Below, piece after piece: positions 35,711 through 44,874 of a DNA stretch of 64,000 nt. The notes under the pieces are model-generated. The model ran no database searches. It saw only the letters and a list, made by a program, of their open reading frames with translations, and was not told where the DNA came from. The stretch is taken from the NCBI RefSeq assembly GCF_009765995.1, contig NZ_LMUI01000011.1, positions 510,824 through 574,823 of the forward strand, in the 5' to 3' direction. Position 1 is the first letter of the stretch; each line of letters opens with the position of its first letter. Origin of the DNA: Methylocapsa sp. S129 (GTDB taxonomy: Bacteria; Pseudomonadota; Alphaproteobacteria; Rhizobiales; Beijerinckiaceae). The position numbers and the translations under genes are program-made.

Positions 35711-36691
35711 ATGGAATATACCCGTTTCGGCAAGACCGGCATGAAAGTCTCGAGACTTTGTCTTGGCTGCATGACCTATGGCTCGCCCAAATGGCGCGAA
35801 TGGATCCTCGATGAGGAGGCGTCGCGGCCCTTCATTAAGGAAGCCCTGGAGAAGGGAATCAATTTCTTCGACACCGCCGATGTCTATTCGCTCGGGGCGA
35901 GCGAGGAGATATTGGGCCGGGCGCTCAAGGATTTCGCCAAGCGCGATGAAGTCGTCGTCGCGACCAAAGTTTGCAGTCCGATGGGGTCGGACGTCAATGC
36001 GCGCGGCCTGTCGCGCAAACATATTATGGAATCGATCGACGCCTCCTTGCGCCGCCTTGGCACGGACTATGTCGATCTCTATCAGATCCACCGTTTCGAT
36101 TATGACACCCCGATCGAGGAAACGGTCGAGGCGCTCAATGACGTCGTGCGCGCGGGCAAGGCGCTGTATGTCGGCGCGTCGTCGATGTGGACGTGGCAAT
36201 TTGTGCGCATGGTTTCGGTCGCGCGCGAGAGGGGTCTGGTCGAGTTCGTCTCGATGCAGAATTTCTACAATCTGATCTATCGCGAGGAGGAGCGCGAGAT
36301 GATGAAGTTTTGCGCCGACCAGAACCTCGCCGTCATTCCCTGGTCGCCGCTGGCGCGCGGCTATCTCGCAGGTTCCGGGGTCGGCGAAAAGGCGTCGACG
36401 CTGCGCGGCCGCACCGATCCCTATAGCGTGACGCTGGGCTTGGGCTCGCGGCAGGACGAAGCGATTCGCCGGCGTGTCGTGGAAGTGGCGGAGAAGCATG
36501 GCGTCAAACCGGCCGTCGTCGCGCTCGCTTGGGTTCTGTCGAAGCCCTATATCACAGCCCCGATTGTCGGCGCCTCCAAACCGCATCATCTTGATGACGC
36601 GATCGCCGCTCTGACGCTGAAGCTCGATGCGCGCGCCATTGCCAAGTTGGAAGAGCTCTATCATCCCAAAGCGGTCGCCGGACATGCTTAG
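35711..36691 (+). CDS. Aldo/keto reductase
   Basis: NADPH-dependent oxidoreductase of 326 residues with the AKR (beta/alpha)8 barrel. The start MEYTRFGKTGMKVSRLCLG is typical, with AGGAGACC before ATG 35711; the longer open frame upstream overlaps the oxoprolinase promoter. Catalytic residues are visible: Asp and Tyr in FFDTADVYSLGASEE, Lys in VVVATKV and His in YQIHRFDYDTP. The C-terminal cofactor part is ITAPIVGASKPHHLDDA. The long YVDLYQIHRFD and SMQNFYNLIYREEEREM segments place it near the YajO/Gsp69 type. Substrate unknown. Confidence 0.93.
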   Translation: MEYTRFGKTGMKVSRLCLGCMTYGSPKWREWILDEEASRPFIKEALEKGINFFDTADVYSLGASEEILGRALKDFAKRDEVVVATKVCSPMGSDVNARGLSRKHIMESIDASLRRLGTDYVDLYQIHRFDYDTPIEETVEALNDVVRAGKALYVGASSMWTWQFVRMVSVARERGLVEFVSMQNFYNLIYREEEREMMKFCADQNLAVIPWSPLARGYLAGSGVGEKASTLRGRTDPYSVTLGLGSRQDEAIRRRVVEVAEKHGVKPAVVALAWVLSKPYITAPIVGASKPHHLDDAIAALTLKLDARAIAKLEELYHPKAVAGHA

Positions 36692-36731
36692 CGATGCCTG
36701 ACGCCTTCGCCCCTCGCGGCGTTCGGCCGCG

Positions 36732-37724
36732 ATGACGGGCAATCGCTATTATTCCGGGCCGATTTCCGATCATTTCGATGGAATGCGTTTTTTCGCGCCC
36801 GGCGGCTCGGCCGATCGCGGCCTACCGGACGTCCTGCGCTGGAGGCTGAGGGAAAAGCGCGCGCCCTGGCCCAAAAGCTTCGCAAGCCCGTTTGCCGATC
36901 GGCCGCCTGCGCGGGTCGAGGGCGGCGCGCTGCGGGTGGTCTCGATCGGCCATGCCAGTTTTCTGATCCAGACGCGCGGGCTGAATATTCTCGTCGATCC
37001 CGTCTTCTCGAAGCGCGCGAGCCCTCTGCAATGGATCGGACCGGCGCGCGTCAGTCCGCCGGGCGTAGCGCTCGACGATCTGCCTGGCGTCGACGCCATT
37101 CTGATTTCGCACAACCATTACGACCATCTCGACCTCGCATCGCTTTCCGCGCTGAAACGAAGACATCGCGCGCGCATCCTGCTGCCTCTGGGCAATGACG
37201 CGATCCTGGCGGCGCATGATCCGGCGCTCATCGCCGAGCCTTTCGACTGGGGCGCGCGGGTTGCGCTGTCGCGCGAAGTCGCCGTGCATTTTGAGCCGGC
37301 CTATCATTGGTCGGCGCGCGGTCTTGGCGATCGTCGCATGGCGCTATGGTGCGCCTTTGCGATCGAAACGCCGGACGGCGCGATCTATTGCATCGGCGAC
37401 ACGGGTTTTGGCGATGGCGCCATTTTCAGCGACATCCGGCAAAAGCACGGTGCGCCGCGTCTGGCGCTTATCCCGATCGGCGCCTACGAGCCGCGCTGGT
37501 TCATGAGAGATTTCCACGTCAATCCCGCCGAGGCCGTGAAAATTCTGGAGCTCTGCGGCGCGCGCAACGCCATCGCCCATCATTGGGGAACTTTTCAGCT
37601 CACCGACGAAGCGATCGAAGCGCCGCCCGAGGCCTTGCGCATCGCTTTGGCCGAGGCCGGCGCGCCAGCCAATCGTTTTCACGCGATCCGGCCGGGCGAG
37701 GTTTGGCAAGAAGCGAGCGCGTAG
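36732..37724 (+). CDS. MBL-fold metallo-hydrolase (NAPE-PLD/UlaG-like)
   Basis: Metallo-beta-lactamase-fold hydrolase of 330 residues. The metal site is seen in SHNHYDHLD (HxHxDH), then HWSARG, GDTGFGDG and the late His in IAHHWGTFQ. N-terminal residues are YYSGPISDHFDGMRFF, characteristic of the subfamily that includes N-acyl phosphatidylethanolamine phospholipase D and many bacterial homologues with unknown substrates. No signal peptide is present. It ends 3 nt before the convergent HAD gene. Confidence 0.88.
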   Translation: MTGNRYYSGPISDHFDGMRFFAPGGSADRGLPDVLRWRLREKRAPWPKSFASPFADRPPARVEGGALRVVSIGHASFLIQTRGLNILVDPVFSKRASPLQWIGPARVSPPGVALDDLPGVDAILISHNHYDHLDLASLSALKRRHRARILLPLGNDAILAAHDPALIAEPFDWGARVALSREVAVHFEPAYHWSARGLGDRRMALWCAFAIETPDGAIYCIGDTGFGDGAIFSDIRQKHGAPRLALIPIGAYEPRWFMRDFHVNPAEAVKILELCGARNAIAHHWGTFQLTDEAIEAPPEALRIALAEAGAPANRFHAIRPGEVWQEASA

Positions 37725-37727
37725 TTC

Positions 37728-38414
37728 CTAACCGGCCGCCCGGGTCAAACCCTCGACCGTCGCGGGAATTTGCTGAGGCGTTTCAGCCAGCGCGTCGGCG
37801 CCTGCTTCGCTCAATTCCTCCTGGCCGCCGTAACCCCATAGGGCGCCGATCGCCGCGATCCCGACCGCCTTCGCTCCCAGGACGTCATATTTGCGATCGC
37901 CGATCATGACGACGTTTGCTGGATTTGCAGCGATGCGCTCGCGTCCGAGCAGATAGGTGAGAAGGTCGCTTTTGATCGCGCGGCCGCCATCGCTTTGCGC
38001 GCCATATATTTCGGCGAAGAATTTCGCCAGCCCGAAATGATCGAGGACGCGGCGGGCGTCGGCCTCATTTTTCGACGTCGCAACGAACAGGCGGCGGCCT
38101 GCGGCGCGCAGAACCTCCAGCGCTTCCGGGACGCCCCGATAAACGGCGTTCTCAAACAACCCGATCGTGGCGTAGCGCTCGCGATAAAAACTCATCATCG
38201 GCTCGACGAGATCGTCGCCGACAAGCGTTGCGAAGGTGTTGCGCAACGGCGGCCCGATCATGAAATCGAGCGCGCTCTCCTCGGGTATGGGAATCGCCTT
38301 GCCTGTCGTCTCGTTCAGCCGCCCCAGCGCGTAACGCGTCGAGCGTAGAATTCCCGGCCGCGAATCCGTCAGCGTGCCGTCAAGATCGAAAATAGCGATT
38401 CCCGCACTGCTCAT
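37728..38414 (-). CDS. HAD-family hydrolase (phosphoglycolate phosphatase-like)
   Basis: Phosphatase of 228 residues. The nucleophile motif is IFDLDGTLTDSRPGI (two catalytic Asp), motif II is the Thr of LFVATSKNEADA, and the metal-binding motif is MIGDRKYDVLGAKAVG. The cap is of the alpha-helical Gph type. Substrates may be phosphoglycolate or other small phosphoesters. Its ATG overlaps the stop of the upstream GyrI-like gene by 4 nt, so the two are probably cotranslated even though their products look unrelated. Confidence 0.9.
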   Translation of the reverse strand: MSSAGIAIFDLDGTLTDSRPGILRSTRYALGRLNETTGKAIPIPEESALDFMIGPPLRNTFATLVGDDLVEPMMSFYRERYATIGLFENAVYRGVPEALEVLRAAGRRLFVATSKNEADARRVLDHFGLAKFFAEIYGAQSDGGRAIKSDLLTYLLGRERIAANPANVVMIGDRKYDVLGAKAVGIAAIGALWGYGGQEELSEAGADALAETPQQIPATVEGLTRAAG

Positions 38415-39280
38415 TTGAGCAGCACGTAGATATCGACTTGCAGGTTGGGATCGTCGGGCGTTTTGACGTCGTTGAGATATTCCTCGACAAACAGATTGGC
38501 CGCCTCCAATCCCTTTTCGTCAAGATAGGCGGTGATCGCCTCATAGGTCGAATCGATATCTTCATAGGAGCCGCGATGCTCGAATCTCATCGCTTTGCCC
38601 GCCGGCGTCTGGCCAAGCTTGACGGAATCCGATAGCGCGGTCTTGCCGTCGGGCGCCTTGTCGACCGGGATCATCGCGCGATAGCTGAACCCGGTGTCGT
38701 CCGTTTCAGTAAAGGCCGTGATGGGCCGGCCCGAGGCGGTCAATCCCGATTTAGCGAGTTCCGCCCTGATCAGGCCGAAGGCGTCGGTAATCGCGCTGAA
38801 ACCCTCGGTCCAATTCGCCTTGCCTTCGATATAGGCGGCGGGATGAGCGGTCATTTCGAGTGGAACGCCGCTCGAGGAATCGTCGGGCGCATCGGGTCCT
38901 GATGCGCCGGGCGTCGCCGCGGCGGGCGGACTGGCCGGCGGCGCGGCGGGCGTCGTTGGAGGCGCGGCGGCGGGAGGCGTCGCGGCTGGCGCATTGGCGC
39001 CAGGGGTCGGGGCGGCTGGCGGCGCGGAAGGCGGGGTTGCCGGCGCGCTGGCGGCTGGAGCCGGGGAAGGCGTCGCCGCGGGGGCGTTGGCTGCGGGATT
39101 CGTCGGCGTCGCGGCGGGAGCAGGGGCGGCGGGCGCCGCCGGCGCAGGTTGCGATACGCCAGGCGTCGCCGGCGCGGCTTGCTGCGCGGAGCCGCTGACG
39201 ATCGCGAAGGGCGCGCCGAAGATCAGCGCACAAGCCAAAGCCGCGAGCCGGCCATGGGCGAAAGCCCTGGAAATCATCAC
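38411..39280 (-). CDS. Exported GyrI-like-domain protein with long Ala/Pro linker
   Basis: Protein of 289 residues. An N-terminal signal peptide (GRLAALACALIFGAPFAIVSG) is followed by about 105 residues almost entirely of Ala, Pro, Ser, Thr and Gly, and then a GyrI-like/AraC effector-binding domain (about 140-289) with PAAYIEGKANWTEGFSAI, MIPVDKAPDG and AMRFEHRGSYEDIDSTYEAI. That domain is usually cytosolic and binds small ligands; export through the linker is unusual, and a periplasmic binding role is an inference. It is transcribed with the HAD gene downstream (ATGA overlap). The linker DNA is a GC-rich low-complexity stretch, so its length may vary between strains. Confidence 0.82.
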   Translation of the reverse strand: MMISRAFAHGRLAALACALIFGAPFAIVSGSAQQAAPATPGVSQPAPAAPAAPAPAATPTNPAANAPAATPSPAPAASAPATPPSAPPAAPTPGANAPAATPPAAAPPTTPAAPPASPPAAATPGASGPDAPDDSSSGVPLEMTAHPAAYIEGKANWTEGFSAITDAFGLIRAELAKSGLTASGRPITAFTETDDTGFSYRAMIPVDKAPDGKTALSDSVKLGQTPAGKAMRFEHRGSYEDIDSTYEAITAYLDEKGLEAANLFVEEYLNDVKTPDDPNLQVDIYVLLK

Positions 39281-39384
39281 GCGCCCCTTTTTCGCTCGAA
39301 CGTAGCGGATTCGTTCCCCGCCACTATGAAGCGAACGCCGCTTGGCGCCAAGACGCCGCCCTCAATATCGCGTGAGGCGACGCC

Positions 39385-40932
39385 TCAAGCCGGCGCCGGT
39401 TTTGTCCATTTGAGCACGGGCTGGCGCGCGGCGCGCGTCTCGTCAAGGCGCCTGCGCGGCGCGCGGCGCGGGGCGGCGGTAAAGCGCTCGCGCTCGCCGC
39501 CGAGCGCCGATAGCGCGAGATCGCGCAAGGTCATAATAAACAGATCGAGGCTGGCCTTCGATTCGGATTCTGTGGGTTCGATCAGCATCGCGCCATGAAC
39601 CACCAGCGGGAAATAAACCGTCATCGGATGATAGCCTTCGTCGATCATCGCCTTGGCGAAATCGAGCGTCGTCAGCCCGGTCTCCTTGAGCCAACGGTCG
39701 TCGAACAAAGCTTCATGCATGCAGGGGCGGTCGCCGAAGGGCGACGACATGAGATCATTGAGGCTGACCCGGATGTAATTGGCCGAGAGCACCGCGTCCT
39801 CCGACGCCTGTTTCAGTCCGTCGGCGCCATGCGATAAAATGAAGGCGATGGCGCGCACGAACATGCCCATCTGGCCATGGAAGGCGGTCATGCGCCCGAA
39901 CGCCTGCGAACCCTCGATATGCTCGACAAAGTCCAGCGTATCGCCCCGCGCAACGATATAAGGAACCGGCGCGAAGGGCGCGAGCGCTTTCGACAGCACG
40001 ACCGGCCCGGCGCCGGGACCGCCGCCGCCGTGCGGGGTCGAGAAGGTCTTGTGCAGATTGATATGCATCGCATCGACGCCCAGATCGCCGGGACGCGCCT
40101 TACCCATGATGGCGTTGAAATTGGCGCCGTCGCAATAAAAGAACGCACCTGCTTCATGCATCGCTTGCGCGATGGCGGCGATCTCGCGTTCGAACAGCCC
40201 GCAGGTATTGGGATTGGTCAGCATGATCGCGGCGACTTCGGGCCCCAGAGCGCTTCTGACGGCGTCGGGACTGACGGTTCCGTCGGCGCCCGTCGGCACC
40301 GAGCGCACGGAAAAACCGATCAGCGCAGCGGTCGCCGGATTGGTGCCATGCGCCGATTCGGGCACCAGCACGACATTGCGCGTGGCGCCTTCGCCCCGCG
40401 CCTCTATCGCGGCCTTGATCGCCATCATGCCGCAAAGCTCGCCATGGGCGCCGGCCTTTGGCGACATCGCGATCGCGCTCATGCCGGTCATGGTCATCAA
40501 TATCCGGGCGAGATCGCTGGTGAGTTCGAGCGCGCCCTGCACGGTCGAGGTCGGCTGCAGCGGATGGATGTCGGCGAATCCCGGCAAGCGCGCCATTTTC
40601 TCGTTCAGACGCGGATTGTGTTTCATCGTGCATGAGCCGAGTGGATAGAGCCCGGCGTCGATCGAATAGTTCTTGCGCGACAGGCGCACATAATGGCGCA
40701 TGGCCTCAGGCTCGGAGAGGCCTGGCAGGCCGATCTCGCTGTTGCGCGCATGGGCGCCAAGGCGCGAGACGAAGGCCGAGGGTTCGTCGATGTCGACGCC
40801 GGTCGCGTCCAGACGGCCGGTCTCGAAGATCAGCGCCTCTTCCATATCGAGCGCGCGATTGCCGGTGAACGTATGTGTATCGGCGGTCGACGCTTCGCCT
40901 GAGCGGGTCGGGCGTCCTTGGTTGTTCAGCAT
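39385..40932 (-). CDS. gcvPB: Glycine dehydrogenase (decarboxylating) subunit 2, GcvPB
   Basis: C-terminal half of the P protein of glycine cleavage, 515 residues, carrying the PLP lysine in INLHKTFSTPHGGGGPGAG. Also visible: SCTMKHNPRLNEKMARLPGF, AGAHGELCGMMAI and ESAHGTNPATAAL. The start MLNNQGRPTRSGEAS (ATG 40932) is favoured as the family begins similarly; an in-frame ATG at 40965 would overlap gcvPA by 10 nt. It is the last of four gcv genes on the minus strand. A split P protein (GcvPA + GcvPB) replaces the single 950-residue enzyme of E. coli. Confidence 0.94.
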   Translation of the reverse strand: MLNNQGRPTRSGEASTADTHTFTGNRALDMEEALIFETGRLDATGVDIDEPSAFVSRLGAHARNSEIGLPGLSEPEAMRHYVRLSRKNYSIDAGLYPLGSCTMKHNPRLNEKMARLPGFADIHPLQPTSTVQGALELTSDLARILMTMTGMSAIAMSPKAGAHGELCGMMAIKAAIEARGEGATRNVVLVPESAHGTNPATAALIGFSVRSVPTGADGTVSPDAVRSALGPEVAAIMLTNPNTCGLFEREIAAIAQAMHEAGAFFYCDGANFNAIMGKARPGDLGVDAMHINLHKTFSTPHGGGGPGAGPVVLSKALAPFAPVPYIVARGDTLDFVEHIEGSQAFGRMTAFHGQMGMFVRAIAFILSHGADGLKQASEDAVLSANYIRVSLNDLMSSPFGDRPCMHEALFDDRWLKETGLTTLDFAKAMIDEGYHPMTVYFPLVVHGAMLIEPTESESKASLDLFIMTLRDLALSALGGERERFTAAPRRAPRRRLDETRAARQPVLKWTKPAPA

Positions 40933-40955
40933 TCCGAATGTTCCGCTTGTCTGGC

Positions 40956-42308
40956 CTAGAGGCATTGCGCGAGGGCGGCGGCATAGGCCGCGCGATCCTC
41001 ATCCGAATTCGTTTCCGTGCTCGCGACGACGATGAGATCGTCGAGGCCGGCCTTGGGGAGCAGGCGCGAGACCGGCAGGCCGCCGATGACGCCCTTTTTC
41101 GCCAACGTCTCGATCAATTCCTCGGCGGGGCGCGGCGTGCGGATCGTGAATTCATTGAAGAAACATTCATTGATCACGCTAACGCCCTTGACGCCCGACA
41201 GGCGGTCGGCGAGCTGGACGGCGTTGGCGTGATTGACCCTGGCGAGGCGCTGCATTCCGGTCTGGCCGAGCAGGCTCATATGGATCGAGAAGGCGAGGGC
41301 GCAGAGGCCGGAATTGGTGCAGATGTTGCTGGTCGCTTTCTCGCGGCGGATATGCTGCTCCCTCGTCGACAGCGTCAGCACGAAGCTGCGCCTGCCCTCC
41401 GCGTCGATGGTTTCGCCGGCGAGGCGTCCGGGCATCTGGCGGACATATTTCGATTGCGTGGCGAAGAGGCCGACATAGGGGCCGCCGAAATTGAGCGTAT
41501 TGCCGATCGACTGACCCTCGCCGACGGCGATATCGGCGCCCATTTCGCCGGGCGAACGCAGCGCGCCGAGCGAAACGGTCTCGGTGAAGACGGCGATCAG
41601 CAAGGCGCCCTTGGCGTGGGCGGCCGCCTTGATTGGCGCGAGATCGCGCGGATTGCCAAAAAAATCCGGGCTCTGGACGATCACGCAGCTTGTCTGATCG
41701 TCGATCGCGGCGGCTATGTCCTCGCTGGCCAGAATGTCGGGCGCAAGACGCAGGATTTCGTCTCCCGCCATATGGGCCAGCGTCGCCGCCACATCGGCGT
41801 ATTGTGGGTGAAGGCCGCCCGAAAGCACCGCCTTCTTGCGCCGCGTCAGACGATGCGCCATCAGCATGGCCTCGGCGCAAGCGGTCGATCCGTCATACAT
41901 GGAGGCGTTGGCGACCTCCATGCCGGTGAGCGCGGCGACCTGCGTCTGGAATTCGAACAGAACCTGCAATGTCCCTTGCGCGATCTCGGGCTGATAGGGC
42001 GTGTAGCTCGTCAGGAATTCGGAGCGCTGGATGAGATGATCGACGCTGGCGGGCACATGATGGCGATAGGCGCCGGCGCCGACAAAAAACGGAACCGAGC
42101 CCGCCGCGACATTGCGCTTTGCGAGCGAAGAAAGTATCCGTTCGACCTCGATTTCACTCTTGCGGGTCGGGATGTCGAGCAAGCCGCTGACCCGCTTGTC
42201 GGCGGGAATATCGGCGAAGATTTCATCGATATGCGAAACGCCGACGCGCGCCAGCATCAGCGCGCGGTCAACAGCGTCGAGGGGCAGGTAGCGCATCGAA
42301 GGGCTCAC
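40956..42308 (-). CDS. gcvPA: Glycine dehydrogenase (decarboxylating) subunit 1, GcvPA
   Basis: N-terminal half of the P protein, 450 residues, which forms the heterotetramer with GcvPB and decarboxylates glycine. The family start [11 protein letters not shown] (a Met eight codons downstream of the first [13 protein letters not shown]) is followed by [20 protein letters not shown], the [21 protein letters not shown] motif, [19 protein letters not shown]-type sequence and the late [12 protein letters not shown]. Its first codon overlaps the gcvH stop by 4 nt, so translation is probably coupled. It lacks the PLP Lys, as expected for this subunit. Confidence 0.94.
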   Translation of the reverse strand: MSPSMRYLPLDAVDRALMLARVGVSHIDEIFADIPADKRVSGLLDIPTRKSEIEVERILSSLAKRNVAAGSVPFFVGAGAYRHHVPASVDHLIQRSEFLTSYTPYQPEIAQGTLQVLFEFQTQVAALTGMEVANASMYDGSTACAEAMLMAHRLTRRKKAVLSGGLHPQYADVAATLAHMAGDEILRLAPDILASEDIAAAIDDQTSCVIVQSPDFFGNPRDLAPIKAAAHAKGALLIAVFTETVSLGALRSPGEMGADIAVGEGQSIGNTLNFGGPYVGLFATQSKYVRQMPGRLAGETIDAEGRRSFVLTLSTREQHIRREKATSNICTNSGLCALAFSIHMSLLGQTGMQRLARVNHANAVQLADRLSGVKGVSVINECFFNEFTIRTPRPAEELIETLAKKGVIGGLPVSRLLPKAGLDDLIVVASTETNSDEDRAAYAAALAQCL

Positions 42309-42682
42309 GCGATGGATTTGAGGAAATCTTGATAGGCGGCTTCGTCCATCAACGCCGTGACTTCGGCGGGGTCGGAGAGCTTGAGCTTGAGGATCCAGCC
42401 CTTGCCCAAAGCATCCTCGTTGATCAGGCTCGGCTCGCTTTCAAGATCGCTATTGATCGCGACGACCTCTCCCGACACCGGCGAGAACACTTCACTGGCC
42501 GCCTTGACGCTCTCGACGACGGCGGCCTGGGCGCCTTTGGCGAGCTTGTCGCCGACAGCGGGCAGTTCGACGAAAACGACGTCGCCGAGCTGGGCCTGCG
42601 CATGTTCGGAAATGCCGATGGTCCCGACGTCTCCCTCGACGCTGATATATTCATGGTCTTTGCTGTAGCGCACTTGCGACAT
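42305..42682 (-). CDS. gcvH: Glycine cleavage system H protein
   Basis: Lipoyl carrier of 125 residues that shuttles the aminomethyl group between P, T and L proteins. The lipoylation Lys is in [19 protein letters not shown], preceded by [26 protein letters not shown] lies about 10 nt before ATG 42682. It sits between gcvT (26 nt) and gcvPA (4-nt overlap). Confidence 0.96.
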   Translation of the reverse strand: MSQVRYSKDHEYISVEGDVGTIGISEHAQAQLGDVVFVELPAVGDKLAKGAQAAVVESVKAASEVFSPVSGEVVAINSDLESEPSLINEDALGKGWILKLKLSDPAEVTALMDEAAYQDFLKSIA

Positions 42683-42708
42683 GGATGGATCTCCCCAGCG
42701 TTGGCTGT

Positions 42709-43860
42709 CTACGGGCCGCGATAATAGGCATGCGGATGGAAGGGCAGGGCGACGATGCTGGCCGCAAGAGTCTTGCCGCGCACGATCAGGCCGATCGGCG
42801 CGCCCGGCGCCGCATAGTCGCTCGCGACATAGCCCATGGCGATCGGCGATCCGACGCTCGGGCCAAAGCCGCCCGATGTGACGATTCCGACGACGGCGCC
42901 CGCCTCGTTGACGATCTCTGCGCCGTCGCGCGCGGGCGCGCGGCCTTCAGGCCTGATCCCGACGCGCTTGCGGCGGGGGCCGTTCGCCAGCGCGGCTTGA
43001 ATCCGGCCCGCGCCGGCAAAACCGCCCTCGATTCGCCGCCGCTTCTGGATCGACCAGTTCAATCCCGCCTCGATAGGGTCTGTCGTCTCGTCGAGTTCGT
43101 GGCCATAAAGGCACAGGCCCGCCTCCAGACGCAGCGAATCACGCGCGCCAAGACCGATGGGCTTCACTTCTGCTTCGGCCAGCAGGCGCTTCGCAAAGGT
43201 TTCCGCCGATTCGGCGGGAAGCGAAATCTCAAAACCATCCTCGCCGGTGTAGCCCGAGCGCGAAATATTCGCCTCGACGCCCAAAAGGCGAACCTTGCGC
43301 GCGCTCATGAAGGGCATGGCGCCGATATTCTCGTCCGGGGCGAAGCGCGCGAGCACGCTGGCCGCCTGCGGCCCCTGCAGAGCGATCAAGGCGAGAGTGT
43401 CCAGGATCGTGAGGCGCACGTTGGCCGGCAGTCGCGCGCGCAGGAGATCGAAATCGACTGCCTTGCGCGAGGCGTTGACGACAAGGGACAAGGCGCCGTC
43501 CGCTCCGACAGGCCGCGTGACCATCAAATCGTCGACAATGCCGCCCTCCTCATTGAGAAATTGCGTATAGCGCTGGCGTCCCGGCGCCAGATTGAGGATG
43601 TCGGCCGGGCAAAGCCGTTCGAGCGTATGGGCGGTCGCTGCGTGATCGGGCCCGTCGAGATAGGCCTGACCCATATGCGAAACGTCGAACAGCCCGGCGC
43701 CCGCGCGGGTGTGCAGGTGTTCGGCCAGAATGCCTGGGGGATAATTCACTGGCATGTCGTAGCCGGCGAAAGGAACCATGCGCGCGCCAAGCGCGACATG
43801 CAGCGCATGAAGCGGCGTTTGCAGCAAAGCGGGCGCGTTTGGCGAATCGGGAGAGGACAT
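42709..43860 (-). CDS. gcvT: Glycine cleavage system T protein (aminomethyltransferase)
   Basis: Tetrahydrofolate-dependent aminomethyltransferase of 383 residues that releases ammonia and makes methylene-THF. Seen: LHALHVALGARMVPFAGYDMPV, FDVSHMGQAYLDGPD, NEEGGIVDDLMVTRP, ALQGPQAASVL, SRSGYTGEDGFEISLP and the C-terminal barrel with GIVTSGGFGPSVGSPIAMGYV. I start at ATG 43860, which has GGTGG close upstream; ATG 43875 is an alternative. It is the first gene of the gcv operon, about 70 nt after the tandem glycine riboswitch. Confidence 0.95.
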   Translation of the reverse strand: MSSPDSPNAPALLQTPLHALHVALGARMVPFAGYDMPVNYPPGILAEHLHTRAGAGLFDVSHMGQAYLDGPDHAATAHTLERLCPADILNLAPGRQRYTQFLNEEGGIVDDLMVTRPVGADGALSLVVNASRKAVDFDLLRARLPANVRLTILDTLALIALQGPQAASVLARFAPDENIGAMPFMSARKVRLLGVEANISRSGYTGEDGFEISLPAESAETFAKRLLAEAEVKPIGLGARDSLRLEAGLCLYGHELDETTDPIEAGLNWSIQKRRRIEGGFAGAGRIQAALANGPRRKRVGIRPEGRAPARDGAEIVNEAGAVVGIVTSGGFGPSVGSPIAMGYVASDYAAPGAPIGLIVRGKTLAASIVALPFHPHAYYRGP

Positions 43861-43932
43861 CAAGCCACCGGTCATGAGAATAGGCGCTAGCCTCGACGCC
43901 GCTCGCCCGCAAACGGGTTAACGGATCGATAG

Positions 43933-44130
43933 CGCCCCCTCTGTCCCGTGACCTGAGAGATTTCCCGCCGCTTGCGCGGCAGTTACCCCCGTCGGTGGGC
44001 GAGCGCGTTTGGCGCGCCAGCCTCTTTCCAGAGTGTCATCCCCTCGGCGGTCCATTGGCCTGAGCGTTTCCGGGGCGGTTGCGCCTTCGGCGCCGGAAGA
44101 GCGAAAGCTCCGCCGGACTCTCCCGCTGGG
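43933..44130 (-). promoter_or_regulatory. Tandem glycine riboswitch controlling gcvT-gcvH-gcvPA-gcvPB
   Basis: On the minus strand the leader shows two glycine aptamers in series. The first starts GCGGGAGAGTCC, has CGCCGAAGGCGCAA, GGAAACGCTCAGGC and a closing TGGACCGCC. The second has GATGACACTCTGGAAAGA, CACCGACGGGGGTAA, AAATCTCTCAGGT and GGGACAGAGGGG. The conserved CUCUGGAAA and CUCAGGC/CUCAGGU bulges of both aptamers are present, joined by a short linker. Glycine binding normally turns on the downstream gcv genes. No clear terminator hairpin is seen between the second aptamer and gcvT, so control may be on translation. Confidence 0.9.
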
Positions 44131-44176
44131 GGTCTTGACCTGACGGGTTCGAGCAAGCCCGAACCGCGTGTCATTG

Positions 44177-44785
44177 TCAATTGGGGTGTTTCCTATGGCG
44201 GGGCTTTGGCGCCTCGCCGGCGCGTCCGGTGTCGAAACCGACAAGGATCGTATAATCCTGGTCCGCCCATTTATGTTCGTAGGGCAGCATGAGCGGCTCG
44301 GACACGAATTGGAACGGCGCCTCGCTGCCGCCCGCGGTATTGGCCTCGATCTTGTAGACCTTCGAGAGTTGCGGCTTGTTGTCGCTGTCGCGGCGGACAA
44401 CGATCCGCAATTGCGCGGAATAGGCGCCGGGCGCTCCGGCCGGACCGATCAGCAGATGGCCGGCGACGCCGACCTTGATCCCGAATTGATTGCCCTGGAC
44501 ATGGCATTCGCGCGCCGTATTGGCGATGTCGAACTGATAGCGGACCGAATCATTGCTCTGCCCGCCGACTCGAACGGCTGCCGTGCCGTCCAGCACCTCG
44601 ATCTGCGGGCAGTCGACCTCCTGGACTTCGCCTGTCGGCGCGCCGGGAGGAGCCTGGGTGGCGGCGCCCGCGGAAATGATATTGCCCGGGTCGAATGCGC
44701 CCAGCGAACTGCAGGAGGCGCATAGCGCGGCCAGACTCGCGACAAAGGCGAGGCGCATGCTCCTGGAGTCGATCATTCGCATCAT
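44177..44785 (-). CDS. Putative lipoprotein of unknown function
   Basis: Hypothetical protein of 202 residues. The signal peptide MRLAFVASLAALCASC ends in a lipobox, so Cys25 is probably lipidated. The mature part has a Pro/Gly-rich stretch, then CPQIEVLDGTAAVRVGG and ANTARECHVQG, followed by a beta-rich domain ending in YTILVGFDTG. Proteins with this pattern are common in alphaproteobacteria, but I know no function. ATG 44785 is the longest start; the Met ten codons later (44758) is equally plausible because it starts the signal peptide. Downstream of it lies the gcv leader. Confidence 0.75.
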   Translation of the reverse strand: MMRMIDSRSMRLAFVASLAALCASCSSLGAFDPGNIISAGAATQAPPGAPTGEVQEVDCPQIEVLDGTAAVRVGGQSNDSVRYQFDIANTARECHVQGNQFGIKVGVAGHLLIGPAGAPGAYSAQLRIVVRRDSDNKPQLSKVYKIEANTAGGSEAPFQFVSEPLMLPYEHKWADQDYTILVGFDTGRAGEAPKPRHRKHPN

Positions 44786-44874
44786 TACTCAACGCTCCGC
44801 CGCTTTAAAATGTGGGCCGCTTATAGCAGTTTTCTTTGCCGCGGCCAGATGCGCCCCGTCAACGCGGCGCGCTA

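Noticed and set aside
38880-39180. The GC-rich repetitive stretch read on the plus strand as a Gly/Ala-rich protein
   Set aside because: The minus strand carries a signal peptide, an Ala/Pro linker and a GyrI-like domain in one frame; the plus-strand frame has no start signal or domain.
40875-42332. A 485-residue open frame on the plus strand across gcvPA
   Set aside because: It is antisense to gcvPA, which has clear family motifs; the shadow has no ribosome site or domain.
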